DNA of 64,000 bases, from contig JAEYNP010000114.1 in assembly GCA_023412495.1 (NCBI GenBank), positions 100,505-164,504 on the forward strand, given 5' to 3'. The position numbers were made by a program, and so were the translations under genes. Numbering within the stretch: position 1 is the first letter of the stretch; every line of letters starts with the position of its first letter. Below, in pieces: positions 7,652 through 16,414 of this stretch. The notes beneath the pieces are model-generated. The model ran no database searches. It was not told the DNA's origin and saw only the letters and a program-made list of their open reading frames with translations. Origin of the DNA: Pseudomonadota bacterium. Its GTDB lineage: Bacteria > Desulfobacterota > Desulfobulbia > Desulfobulbales > Desulfocapsaceae.

Positions 7652-9763
7652 TTAATCTTCCAATAAGAGCATCATGGCGGGAAAAAGGGGGGCTGTGCCT
7701 GTTGTTGCCCAATTTCTGCCATTGCCATGAATTTTGAGCTTCCATTCCGTAAAGGTGCCGGTATCCTGACCCCAGAGGTCTCGCACCGTAAGTGTCCAGG
7801 TTCCGCTGGACCGTTCGCCAAGATGGCGGGTCGAGCCGAATCTCCATTTGTCGTAGCTGTGTGTTCTGCCGGATGAATGATTTTGGGCGAGGACGCTCTC
7901 TGTGCCCGCGGGGGAGGTGAGAACGATCTCAAGATCTCCCCAGTGCGGGTGGTCCGGGGCGGAGAAGGTGATATCGACGAATTCGACGGTAAAGTCGTCG
8001 GCTATTTCCACGCTCGAAGTTATTCCCAGGGCGTCGTTGTCGGGGATGGCCGCGTTCGGCTGGCTCACAGCCTGTACGCCGAGGTCGGGGCCGACGCCGA
8101 TAAAGCCCGCGCTCATGGTCACGGCCGCCAAAGCGTCGACGCGGCCAAACCCGTAACTGTGGTTCACTGCCAGTCCCGCCCCGTTCAGGTTCCAGTCCGG
8201 GTGCCCCGGATCGTTACGTTTGGCGGTGTGGGCGAGAATCCAGCGGACATCCCTCCAGGTGAGGTTCGAATTGGCCTCGAGCATCAGGGCGACGATGCCT
8301 GAAACCAGGGGAGCGGCCGCGGAAGTCCCGCCAAAGTTCGTTGTATAACTGGTAAGGGAATAGCCGGACTGGCCGGTGCGATCGGTAGTGGTTATTGCCG
8401 ACAGGCCGCCGTTTGAAGGCGCGTTGACGAGAAGGTTGGCGCCCGGTTCGGAGTAGTCAGCCTGCTGTCCCTGGTCGGTCGTGGCGCCGACGGCCAGAGT
8501 CTCACGCAGGTTGGCATACCCGTCGTAATTGCTGTTGTCCATATTCTGCCGGCCGTTGCCGCCGGCCCAGACATAGATGTTTCCCTTGCCGCCCCTGCCG
8601 CTCACGGCGCCGTCCCGGATGGCCTGCAGGGTCATGAGACCCGGCCCTTCGAGCCGCATGCCGTCGTCCACCGGCCCCCAACTGTTGCTGTAGATCGAAA
8701 CTGTTTCGCTGTGGTGGCTGAGGGCCTCAGCTTCGTGGAGATCGGTTTCAGCGCCCAGGAGGCGCAGACCGGCAAGACCCGCGGAGGGTGCTGCCCCGGC
8801 AATGCCGATCCCGTTGAAGCCCCTGGCCACGGCGATTCCGGCGCAGGCGGTTCCGTGGGCGTCGTCGGACGATCCGCTGGGATCGTCGTTTTCCTCCACG
8901 AAATTCCAGCTCAAGCCGGGCTGAACATTGTCCAGCAGATCCTCGTGACCGATCTCCAGTGCGCCGTCGACAACGGCGACGACCTGAGACGAGGAGCCTC
9001 GGTAGGTAGCCCAGACCGGTGCAACATTGGCATCCTCCCCGGGCAAACCGCCACCCTGGCCCGTGTTGACGAGGTGCCATTGCTGGCCGGCAAGGGGATC
9101 CTCGAACTGGCGCGTCGCCCTGGCTCTGTACCAGAGGGGTGTCGCTTCCCCGACCAGACCGGACTCGCAGAGAGCGTTTGCCGTCTCCAGGGACTGCAAT
9201 GGATTGGCTGCCCGGTAAATGCGGGTCTTTGTGTTGACGGAGCGGGTCGGGGTCAGGCTGTAATTCTTCTCAATTGCCGCAAGTACATCCGCCTCCGGAT
9301 CGGAGTCGAAGCGAACGACGATATCGCCGGTCAGGGCCATGCGGGTGGCAGGTATCTTTCGGCCCTGTGGATAGAAAATAGGACTGACGGGTCTTGCCGG
9401 AGAGTCGGGAGCGGCCTGGCGCAAAATATTGTCGACAGCCCGGGGAGAGGCGAACTGAACGGCATTGAGCTTCTGGTTCCGGATGACGGAAACATACGAA
9501 TTTATGAACTGGATATCCTTCTCCGGTATGGACCTGTTGACGTCTTGCATAAACCTTGCGATTGCCGCCTTTCCCTTGACCTTGCCTCGAAACACCGCCA
9601 CTTCGTCCGCGGCAAGCCAGGCCTGCCTGCGTACACCGTTTTCCTGCCAGTGGACGATTTTTGCTTTGTTCGGCAGTGCCTCACTGTCCTTGTCCTGGGC
9701 GTGGCCCAATGCAGGGCACAGCGAGAGAATCAAAAAACCGATAATTTGAATAACTGATTTCAT
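7652..9763 (-). CDS. Secreted subtilisin-like (S8) serine protease with C-terminal P-domain
   Basis: 703 residues: signal peptide (1-22), a propeptide-like region, then an S8 catalytic domain. The triad is readable: Asp266 in VVAVVDGALEIGHED, His303 in DAHGTACAGIA, Ser481 in GGTSAAAPLVSGI; the oxyanion Asn is in the SIYSNSWGP/WAGGNG area. A proprotein-convertase P-domain follows (about 575-690, DITFSAPDHPHWGDLEIVL). The extreme C-terminus PAMMLLLED matches the ends of both neighbours. The gene lies 34 bp upstream of the cytochrome gene. Members of this architecture are exported proteases; the target is unknown, although the co-located secreted proteins are candidate substrates. Confidence 0.85.
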   Translation of the reverse strand: MKSVIQIIGFLILSLCPALGHAQDKDSEALPNKAKIVHWQENGVRRQAWLAADEVAVFRGKVKGKAAIARFMQDVNRSIPEKDIQFINSYVSVIRNQKLNAVQFASPRAVDNILRQAAPDSPARPVSPIFYPQGRKIPATRMALTGDIVVRFDSDPEADVLAAIEKNYSLTPTRSVNTKTRIYRAANPLQSLETANALCESGLVGEATPLWYRARATRQFEDPLAGQQWHLVNTGQGGGLPGEDANVAPVWATYRGSSSQVVAVVDGALEIGHEDLLDNVQPGLSWNFVEENDDPSGSSDDAHGTACAGIAVARGFNGIGIAGAAPSAGLAGLRLLGAETDLHEAEALSHHSETVSIYSNSWGPVDDGMRLEGPGLMTLQAIRDGAVSGRGGKGNIYVWAGGNGRQNMDNSNYDGYANLRETLAVGATTDQGQQADYSEPGANLLVNAPSNGGLSAITTTDRTGQSGYSLTSYTTNFGGTSAAAPLVSGIVALMLEANSNLTWRDVRWILAHTAKRNDPGHPDWNLNGAGLAVNHSYGFGRVDALAAVTMSAGFIGVGPDLGVQAVSQPNAAIPDNDALGITSSVEIADDFTVEFVDITFSAPDHPHWGDLEIVLTSPAGTESVLAQNHSSGRTHSYDKWRFGSTRHLGERSSGTWTLTVRDLWGQDTGTFTEWKLKIHGNGRNWATTGTAPLFPAMMLLLED

Positions 9764-9776
9764 TTCCAGTCAGCAA

Positions 9777-9831
9777 GCCAGGGTTCCAAAAGCAAGGTTG
9801 AAACCAGGGGGGAAGCTTTTGGAACCCTGGC
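9777..9831 (-). other. Long hairpin in the leader of the S8 protease gene
   Basis: A perfect 17 bp stem (GCCAGGGTTCCAAAAGC with its complement) closes a 21 nt loop. It ends 14 bp before the protease ATG. On the minus strand there is no U-tract after it, so it looks less like a terminator than a leader hairpin or an mRNA stability/processing element separating the tandem-domain gene from the protease gene. Confidence 0.6.
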
Positions 9832-9862
9832 AGACTTGCCAATTCAATGTTTCATTTTCGCT

Positions 9863-9889
9863 GGCCGCGTGCCCGATGGACACGCGGCC
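9863..9889 (-). terminator. Hairpin just after the tandem-domain protein gene
   Basis: A GC-rich 9 bp stem (GGCCGCGTG with CACGCGGCC) and 9 nt loop lie 7 bp beyond the stop codon at 9897 on the minus strand. The following bases lack a U-tract, so intrinsic termination would be weak; 3'-end protection is equally possible. Confidence 0.4.
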
Positions 9890-9896
9890 TGTCCCG

Positions 9897-11621
9897 CTAT
9901 TCTTCCAGGAGCAGCAGGTTTACAGCCGGCAGGGCTCCGTTGTTCCTTTCAAAGAAAACCTGCCCCGTCACGTCGAACAGAGCAGTTTGCACATTGATTC
10001 CAGGTCCTTGTATTGTGACGATGTTCCCGTTGGCGCCGCCCTTGATGGCATGGGGTATGGCCGGGTCGCCGACGTATTGGAGCTTCGGCCCGGCAGGATT
10101 GGCCGGATTGTCCTTCTGAAGAAGCGGATCGTTCAGGGTTGGATTGGGATTGAAGGTATCCCAGGTCAGGAAGTTCGGCCCGACAATGCCGTACAACGCT
10201 CCATTGAAGACGGAGTCCGGGTCTGTGAGATCTGAGGAGCCGATATCCTGGGTATAGTTGATGCCGTCCGCCAGGGCCGCGGCGTCAACCTCGAAGGTAT
10301 TGGACCCGTACGGATGAGTCACCGTATAGGTTCCGGCCGTGGGGGTGTCTATACGGATCCGCATCCGTGCGAAGGTCATCTGGAAGCCGTCCACGACCGA
10401 CTCGTCACCGCCGAATGTTCCCTCCATGGCGAATTCAACGAGAGGATTAAGAGCGGCTGCAGCGGGAACCGCATCGAAGTTTGCCCCGGCAGACCAGTAA
10501 AAGGTTTCGCCGGCGGTGTTGAGGGGGTAGTCGCCGCCGTCATCGATCGGATCGGAAATACCCATCGGCGGGAAGGTGATGGTCAGTTTCAGGCCCGACT
10601 GATCCTGGTACCAAAGGGGATAGCCGATAGGATAACCCTCAGCAAGGGTCCCTGTGATGTTGGCGGTGCTCCCGGCGAAAAAGGGCGTTGCCCGGTTGAC
10701 AGGTCCCACCGCGGCAAGATTCTGGGTCGGGATGTTGCCGAAGGTGGTTTTCTCCGTGATTTCATGTCCGTCGTATACCCGGCCGACGAGATCGAACAAG
10801 GTTGTTTCGCCAACAGTAACCCACGTATCCGGTCCTGTTTGCCGTTCAACGCGGAAGAAATTGTTGCCGGTGGGGCTGCCGACGATGGTGGTCGGTGCGG
10901 TCCCTGCTATATATTGCTTGCCATTGACCAGGAAGGCATTGGGATCGGCGGCGAATTCCGGCGAAGTGATGAAGGTGGTGGTCATATCGGGAGGAGGCAA
11001 AATCGAACCGACCGGGCTCATGATGGCGCTGTTCAGGGTGCCGCCGAAGGCGACTGCCACTGCCAGCGGGTTGGCCGCGCCGATGTCGGCGGTATAGTTG
11101 ACGTCACGGACATCGCCGGTGCCGACGTTTTCGAAAACGATCTGTCCGTAGGGATGGGTTATGCGGTAGGTGCCGGCGGTATCGACATCCATCCGCACCC
11201 TGACACGGCCAAAAGAAACCTGGTTGCCATCCACTATCGACTCGTCGGCGCCATAGGCAGCTTCCAGAGCGAGAGTCAGCTCGGCTTCCACCAGACCGTT
11301 AGAGGGGGCTGGAACAGTATCCTCATCTATCGCGGCTCCGGCCAGCAGCCAGAAAGCCTCGGCACCAAAGCCGGTCAGCTCGGACCAGGCATTGCCCGCT
11401 TCAACGGGATCGTTGGCACAGCGGTTCAGGAGAGGATCCGGTTCCGGGTCGATACACAGTTCCAGTTTCAAGCCGTTGCTGTCGCTAAACCAGGCCGGGT
11501 AGCCATGGGGTTCTTCCGGAACACCCATGCCCTTAACATCCGCAGCCTTCGAGTCCAATGGGCTTGACATGATGGCCAGGGAAAACGCAATAGTCGATAA
11601 AATCTTCAGCGTGCTGTTCAT
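9897..11621 (-). CDS. Secreted tandem-domain protein, unknown function
   Basis: 574 residues with a signal peptide (cleavage near SKA, residue 26). Two related domains of about 150 residues occur at roughly 40-190 and 345-490. Each starts GYP(A/L)W(F/Y)xDxxGLKL and contains a long conserved block with DES(I/V)VDG, then FxRxR(V/I)R(M/I)D and AGTY(R/T)(I/V)THPYG. The connecting region is Gly/Thr-rich. I do not recognise a catalytic motif; it reads as an extracellular beta-rich protein. The end, PAVNLLLLEE, resembles the C-termini of the protease and cytochrome downstream. A Shine-Dalgarno AAGGA precedes the ATG by about 10 bases. Function unknown. Confidence 0.75.
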   Translation of the reverse strand: MNSTLKILSTIAFSLAIMSSPLDSKAADVKGMGVPEEPHGYPAWFSDSNGLKLELCIDPEPDPLLNRCANDPVEAGNAWSELTGFGAEAFWLLAGAAIDEDTVPAPSNGLVEAELTLALEAAYGADESIVDGNQVSFGRVRVRMDVDTAGTYRITHPYGQIVFENVGTGDVRDVNYTADIGAANPLAVAVAFGGTLNSAIMSPVGSILPPPDMTTTFITSPEFAADPNAFLVNGKQYIAGTAPTTIVGSPTGNNFFRVERQTGPDTWVTVGETTLFDLVGRVYDGHEITEKTTFGNIPTQNLAAVGPVNRATPFFAGSTANITGTLAEGYPIGYPLWYQDQSGLKLTITFPPMGISDPIDDGGDYPLNTAGETFYWSAGANFDAVPAAAALNPLVEFAMEGTFGGDESVVDGFQMTFARMRIRIDTPTAGTYTVTHPYGSNTFEVDAAALADGINYTQDIGSSDLTDPDSVFNGALYGIVGPNFLTWDTFNPNPTLNDPLLQKDNPANPAGPKLQYVGDPAIPHAIKGGANGNIVTIQGPGINVQTALFDVTGQVFFERNNGALPAVNLLLLEE

Positions 11622-11847
11622 ATTTGCCTGTCCTTTATAATGGTTTAGTCTTTGACGGTGGTGTCGATCGGGATCCGGATTTCAGCCCGTTTACCGCCAG
11701 GTCGTCCTTTAATACTTGGAGGAATAGCTACTTCCGTCTTGCTCCATATTCTCCCCAATCCATAGTAGTTGAGTAGTTGACATATAATGGTATCAGGCGG
11801 CTGTCCAGGTACACCCAGCCGGGTAATAATCTATTCTCAGGGCCGGA
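11622..11847 (-). other. Gap with a possible decayed minus-strand reading frame (11645-11830)
   Basis: An open minus-strand stretch of 62 codons between two stops reads like protein (for example GRIWSKTEVAIPPSIKGRPG and AEIRIPIDTTVKD) but has no ATG or GTG start; only a TTG in the middle would do. It may be the 3' remnant of a gene whose front has decayed, perhaps together with the small frame just upstream. It also holds the promoter region of the 574-residue gene. Weakly supported. Confidence 0.25.
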
Positions 11848-12075
11848 TTAGAAGAAGGCCCGGTCGTCAGTCAGCAAATCGTCGGAGGTACCGCCTATGG
11901 CAAAACGGCGTGTCCTGCCGTCGGTGAAGTTGTTGGTGGTGCGTATGTCCTTGACCCCTTCGATACTGTATGAGTGGCGATCATGACTTTCAGATCTAGG
12001 AAAAGGCAACCACTCTCTCACTACAAAGGCTGCCGTCCCGCAGGCTGCTTGTTTATTGAATTGACACCTATTCAT
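11848..12075 (-). CDS. Small hypothetical protein, doubtful
   Basis: 75 codons preceded by GAGG five bases before the ATG. The product has no signal peptide or membrane segment and is rich in Arg, Asp and Thr; composition is not strongly protein-like. It could be a genuine small gene or the front part of a decayed frame continuing into 11645-11830. No family is recognised. Confidence 0.3.
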   Translation of the reverse strand: MNRCQFNKQAACGTAAFVVREWLPFPRSESHDRHSYSIEGVKDIRTTNNFTDGRTRRFAIGGTSDDLLTDDRAFF

Positions 12076-12751
12076 ACTATCCTCGAAACCCCTTTGGGGA
12101 TGATCTTATGATGGACATGACGGCCATGTAATAATTTGTCTCATTTAAAATTTTGTACCACCGAGCAGTATAAAAAATCAAGGGCAGGTCCAAAAATTTT
12201 TCAGAATAAGCTGAAATAGCAGTTCTATACGCGATATACTCGCACGATGGTATTAATACCTATAAGAGCATTAACTCATTGTCGGCCATTTTATTTTTGA
12301 AGTCAAGAATAATTCTCAATTGAAAAATTTTATTAAAGTCATTTTAGCTCTGACAACTGCGAAAGGGAGGTTGACAAAGCTAAGCGAGAAATTAAGCCGC
12401 GAATTAAGCCTTTTTTCCCGTCAATTGGTGGGTTTTAGGATAGTAATGAAGAGGAGAAAGTTACTGGATTCTGGTCTGAAACAGAGTTCACCCGCCTGTT
12501 GATGCAGGTGAGGCAGAGGTCTGTGGATGGATTTTTGAATTGGGGTACTTTTTCTGGAAAGCGCGCGATGCCACATCAGGAAACTTGGATGCTTAAAAAT
12601 AATTGTAGGAGTAAAAGCCTGGCAGTCGCCATTCCGGGAGGTGCTTTGGGTTTTTTTCGAGCTGGAATGTTGCATTATCACCTCGGCATGGTATCGGTAA
12701 AATATGCACGTTTAGATTGAAAATCGTTTTTTAACGAGGATACTGCAGCCA
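12076..12751. other. 676 bp AT-rich gap, no clear gene
   Basis: This stretch is markedly richer in A and T than its flanks. Short plus-strand frames exist (for example at 12499-12720) but lack ribosome sites and recognisable motifs. It must carry the promoter of the plus-strand glycoside-hydrolase-like gene and of the minus-strand small frame. I see no RNA gene or repeat family member in it. Confidence 0.5.
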
Positions 12752-15277
12752 ATGCCAATTTCACGAAAACCGCCCCTGACTCTCCTGGGGCTGATGGCGA
12801 TGCTACTGTTTATGTCCCTTCCGCCCGGAGCTAGCTCAGATGTCCTCGGCATATACGGTGTGGAGAAGGAATTGCCGGTTTCCCTCCAAGATTCTTTGGA
12901 AGCTGTCTTTATCCCGGCCAAGGAAGAACTCGTTGCGGCGCATGTTCGGACTGGAAGAAGCGTTTTTCTGACCCTCAACGTGTTCGGGGGCAGCTCGGGC
13001 TGGCGGAATTATCCGGATGCGCGACCGGTCCGCGCAGACGGCGAATACCTTGACCCGGCCCTGGGAGGGATCTGCCCGACCCATGAAGGATGGCGCCGCA
13101 ATCGGTTGGAACTTCTGAAGTCCTGGCTGGAAAAATACCGGGGGGACTCCGCCGTCGCCGGGATCTGGCTGGATTATATTCGTTATCCCGGACGGTGGGA
13201 GCAGAGGCACCCGGAAATACCGGATACCTGCTACTGTCCCAGGTGTCTTGATACATTTCAGGCGGATTCCGGTATTACTATCGGTTCCGAGGCGAAAACG
13301 GTGGCGGAAAAGGCGGGCTGGATTCGGGCCAACGCCCGGCTGCCCTGGATGGCGTGGAAGAAGGAGCAGGTTGTCTCCTTTGCCGGAGAGGTCAAGCGGC
13401 TGATGGGGCAGGCCGGCGAAGGCCGACTGCTTCTCGGGGCATTTGTCGTGCCCTGGAGAAAGTCCGATTATGAGGGCGCCATATCCTATCATCTGGCCCA
13501 GGATGCACAACTCCTGGCCGCTCATGTCGAGGTCTTCTCGCCCATGGTGTATCACCGGATGGTCGGGCGGCCGGTCTCCTGGATAGGCGAAGTAACTGAT
13601 TATTATGCCGGGATGACGGGACGTGAGGTCTGGCCGATCATCCAGGCCGAGAAGGTTGAGGAAGAGGAGTTCGCCCGGGCTGTGCAGGACGTGTCGCGTC
13701 GATCGGCGCAGGGGATGCTGGTGTACAGGTTGAGCGACATGCAGGAGGAACACTGGCGACAGCTTGGGAAATACCGGGAGCCCCCAAACCTGTTGCCGAA
13801 CCCGCGGCTGGAGAAGTTGGCCGGCAAGGCGGGAGAGTCGATTGCGGTACCGGAGTCGGATCGTCCTCTGGATTGGTTCTCCCCGCCTCTCGAAGACCTC
13901 GAGGACAGCAGATTCCTCTACGAGGATCGGGACGGCGGCAACGCGATCGGACTTGTCGCAGGCTCGGACCGCCGGGCCGTCTGGAGTGCTGAGCTGCCGG
14001 ATTGCCGGCCGGGTGCTTCGTATCTTTTCTCCGCCGAATTTTTGCGCCCGGATCGCTTGGATGTCCTTGCGTATCCCGAGATCGAGCTGTGGGGGCGCAG
14101 CTATCGGTTGAATACCCATCGCATGACAGTGAATTTCCAGAAACTCCAGGCAATTGTTCAATGTCCAGAGCAGTATCGCCCGGATGAGCGGCTCTTCCGG
14201 TTCCGCAACGACTACCCCGGCAACACCTTTTGGATGAGGCTGCCGGTGCTCACGGAGATGCCCCCGAGTGCGCAAGGGGCAACAACCGCACCCGAGCCGG
14301 ATTTTTTCCCCATAGGAGCGTACGGCGCGAACTCCGGGAATCTGAATGAAATACGAGGGCTCGGCATGAATACCGCGGTGATCGACATGACCGAGGACAA
14401 TATCGATGCCTGTCTCGCCATCGGCCTGCGCTGCACCCTGGCCGTACCGCGCGACCCCGTAAAACTCATAGACGCCCTGGACCGCTTGAAGCCGAAGCTA
14501 ACGCGGGGCCGTTTCTCGTTCTATGTGAACGACGAACCGGAAATTCACTCCTTCCCGGCAGCTGAGGCCGAGGATATTCAACAAATCATCAAGCAGAACT
14601 TCCCGGAGGCCGTCACCAATATGGCGATCGTCCGCCCGCAGGGGATCCCTTTTTACGAAAAAGCGGCGGACTTCTTCATGCTGGATCAGTATCCGGTGCC
14701 CAATATGCCGATGACCTGGCTGTCGGACTCTATGGACGAAGCTGCGGGGTATGTCGGCCGCGCCCGCCTGCAGTCGGTCATCCAGGCCTTCGGCGACGAC
14801 AAGCATGCGCCGGGAGGATGGCCTAGGCTGCCGACTTTCGAGGAGATGCGCTGCCTGGCCTTTCTCTCGGTGGTGCACGGCAGCCGAGGGATCTACTTTT
14901 ACACCTTCCCGAGCATCGCAGCGACTTCGCAGGGAAGGGAAGACCTTGCCCGCCTGGTCGGGCAGTTGAACAGCATCAAGCCTTGGCTGGATCACAACGA
15001 GGGGGAACCGGTCTCTCTGGAAATGACTTCGGAAAATCGTTTCGATCCGCGGGGCAACTCTGCGGTGCACTGTGCCGGAAAGGAGCGGCACAACACCCGG
15101 ATGCTGATCTGCGTCAACACGATCGGCACCTACACCGAAGCGGAAATAGATATCCCGGCCGACAGGCAGAGGTACTGGCGGGACTACTTCAGCGACCGTC
15201 CATACATGGTCGTCGACGGCAATATCCTGTCACGTTTTGAGCCTTATGAGGTGAAGGTTCTGCTCGAGTCGAAATAG
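12752..15277 (+). CDS. Secreted two-domain glycoside-hydrolase-like protein
   Basis: 841 residues with a signal peptide (hydrophobic 9-29). The first half looks like a TIM-barrel hydrolase of the GHL-type (putative glycosyl hydrolase): SVFLTLNVFGG, AGIWLDYIRYPGRW, a pair of cysteines CYCPRC, then HVEVFSPMVYHRM and VWPIIQ. The second half starts near residue 520 with FFPIGAYGANSG and again resembles a barrel: FYVNDEPEIHSFPAAEAEDI has the acidic pattern of a catalytic or binding strand, followed by DFFMLDQYPVPNMPMTWL and HGSRGIYFYTFPS. A role in degrading or trimming an extracellular polysaccharide, perhaps linked to the nearby exopolysaccharide locus, is inferred. Substrate unknown. Confidence 0.65.
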   Translation: MPISRKPPLTLLGLMAMLLFMSLPPGASSDVLGIYGVEKELPVSLQDSLEAVFIPAKEELVAAHVRTGRSVFLTLNVFGGSSGWRNYPDARPVRADGEYLDPALGGICPTHEGWRRNRLELLKSWLEKYRGDSAVAGIWLDYIRYPGRWEQRHPEIPDTCYCPRCLDTFQADSGITIGSEAKTVAEKAGWIRANARLPWMAWKKEQVVSFAGEVKRLMGQAGEGRLLLGAFVVPWRKSDYEGAISYHLAQDAQLLAAHVEVFSPMVYHRMVGRPVSWIGEVTDYYAGMTGREVWPIIQAEKVEEEEFARAVQDVSRRSAQGMLVYRLSDMQEEHWRQLGKYREPPNLLPNPRLEKLAGKAGESIAVPESDRPLDWFSPPLEDLEDSRFLYEDRDGGNAIGLVAGSDRRAVWSAELPDCRPGASYLFSAEFLRPDRLDVLAYPEIELWGRSYRLNTHRMTVNFQKLQAIVQCPEQYRPDERLFRFRNDYPGNTFWMRLPVLTEMPPSAQGATTAPEPDFFPIGAYGANSGNLNEIRGLGMNTAVIDMTEDNIDACLAIGLRCTLAVPRDPVKLIDALDRLKPKLTRGRFSFYVNDEPEIHSFPAAEAEDIQQIIKQNFPEAVTNMAIVRPQGIPFYEKAADFFMLDQYPVPNMPMTWLSDSMDEAAGYVGRARLQSVIQAFGDDKHAPGGWPRLPTFEEMRCLAFLSVVHGSRGIYFYTFPSIAATSQGREDLARLVGQLNSIKPWLDHNEGEPVSLEMTSENRFDPRGNSAVHCAGKERHNTRMLICVNTIGTYTEAEIDIPADRQRYWRDYFSDRPYMVVDGNILSRFEPYEVKVLLESK

Positions 15278-15296
15278 ATGGGGTGGTGCCTCAAAT

Positions 15297-16409
15297 TCAG
15301 AGCGTTCCCAGGATGACTTTGCACGTGTTTTTTGTGCCGTTCCGAGTGTATTCGAGGGTGATCTCCGATTTCGGCGCGGAGAGCGCGATTCTGTTGCGGA
15401 GATCGGAGGAGCCGGTGATCGACTCCTGGTTTATGGCCAGGATCAGATCGCCGGGCTGCAGTCCGGCCTGGCCGGCCGGTGAACCCTTGGTCACCTCGAC
15501 GACCCTTGCCGCCCGGGTTGCCGGAGGAAGCCCTTGTTCCGTCAGTTGGGCGGCTTCAGGGTCCTTTAGGGCGACACCGAGCCAGGCGCGGCTCACCTGG
15601 CCTTCCTTGAGGAGATGTTCCGAGATCGTACGGGCCATGTTGATCGGAATGGCAAAGCCTATCCCCATATAGCCGCCCGTCTGGGTCAGGAAGGCGGTAT
15701 TGATGCCGATCACTTGTCCCTCGATATCGAGCAAGGGGCCGCCGGAGTTGCCCGGGTTGATCGCCGCATCGGTTTGGATGAAATCTTCGTAATCGCTGAT
15801 CCCCAGATTGCTGCGCCCGGTCGCGCTGACAATGCCCGCAGTCACCGTCTGGATGAACTCATACGGGGAACCGATGGCCAGCACCCAATGGCCGCTCTTG
15901 AGCTGCTCGGAGTCGCCCAGGGGAAGGGTCGGGAGATTCTTCTCGTCGATCTTCAGCAGGCCGATGTCGGTCTTGCGGTCTTCGCCGATGATTTTAGCCC
16001 GGACTTTTCTTCTGTCGGTCAGGGTGACCAGAATTTCCACAGCATCCCTGATAACGTGGCTGTTGGTCAGGATATAGCCGTCGGCGTTGAAGATGAAGCC
16101 CGAGCCGAAGCCGTAGCCGGTGTTGTCGGAGAACAAGGATTTGCCGTTTTCCCGGTAAAACTTGTCGCCGAGAAATTCCTTGAGGATCTTATCATTGGCC
16201 GATCCATCGGTAACGGACTCCGGGGGCGGCTGGTCCTTCTTTTCTTTCTTTACCTGGATGTAGACGACGGCAGGTTTTGCCTTCTCGATGATCATTGAGA
16301 AGCTTTCCCCTGTCTGCTTCATTTCCCGGAGGTCCAGCGCCGACACCCCGAGCGGGAAGAGCAAGGCGAGGCAGCAGGCGAGAACGAGGCGACTGAAGAA
16401 TACTTTCAT
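15297..16409 (-). CDS. HtrA/DegP-type periplasmic serine protease with one PDZ domain
   Basis: 370 residues from the ATG at 16409, which puts the signal peptide (FSRLVLACCLALLFPLGVSA) first; an upstream in-frame start would run into the LysR gene. The trypsin-like triad is visible: His in ILTNSHVIRDA, Asp in RKTDIGLLKID, Ser in INPGNSGGPLLD. One PDZ domain follows (RAWLGVALKDPEAA, GSPAGQAGLQPGDLILAIN). Only one PDZ is present, as in DegS-like or short HtrA forms. It is an envelope protein-quality protease. The start lies 5 bp after the LysR stop, so the two are probably cotranscribed. It converges on the glycoside-hydrolase-like gene with a 19 bp gap. Confidence 0.85.
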   Translation of the reverse strand: MKVFFSRLVLACCLALLFPLGVSALDLREMKQTGESFSMIIEKAKPAVVYIQVKKEKKDQPPPESVTDGSANDKILKEFLGDKFYRENGKSLFSDNTGYGFGSGFIFNADGYILTNSHVIRDAVEILVTLTDRRKVRAKIIGEDRKTDIGLLKIDEKNLPTLPLGDSEQLKSGHWVLAIGSPYEFIQTVTAGIVSATGRSNLGISDYEDFIQTDAAINPGNSGGPLLDIEGQVIGINTAFLTQTGGYMGIGFAIPINMARTISEHLLKEGQVSRAWLGVALKDPEAAQLTEQGLPPATRAARVVEVTKGSPAGQAGLQPGDLILAINQESITGSSDLRNRIALSAPKSEITLEYTRNGTKNTCKVILGTL

Positions 16410-16414
16410 GAGCT

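Noticed and set aside
8711..9757. Plus-strand frame of 348 codons opposite the S8 protease
   Set aside because: The minus strand carries the full catalytic triad and P-domain; the antisense product is featureless.
5335..11621. PEP-CTERM, GlyGly-CTERM, LPXTG or type I secretion signals as explanation of the shared tails
   Set aside because: There is no transmembrane helix plus basic end, no LPXTG and no Gly-rich nonapeptide repeats before the tail.
12836..14275. Minus-strand frame of 479 codons opposite the glycoside-hydrolase-like gene
   Set aside because: The plus-strand protein has a signal peptide and family patterns; the antisense product is rich in Arg, Pro and His as expected for a shadow.
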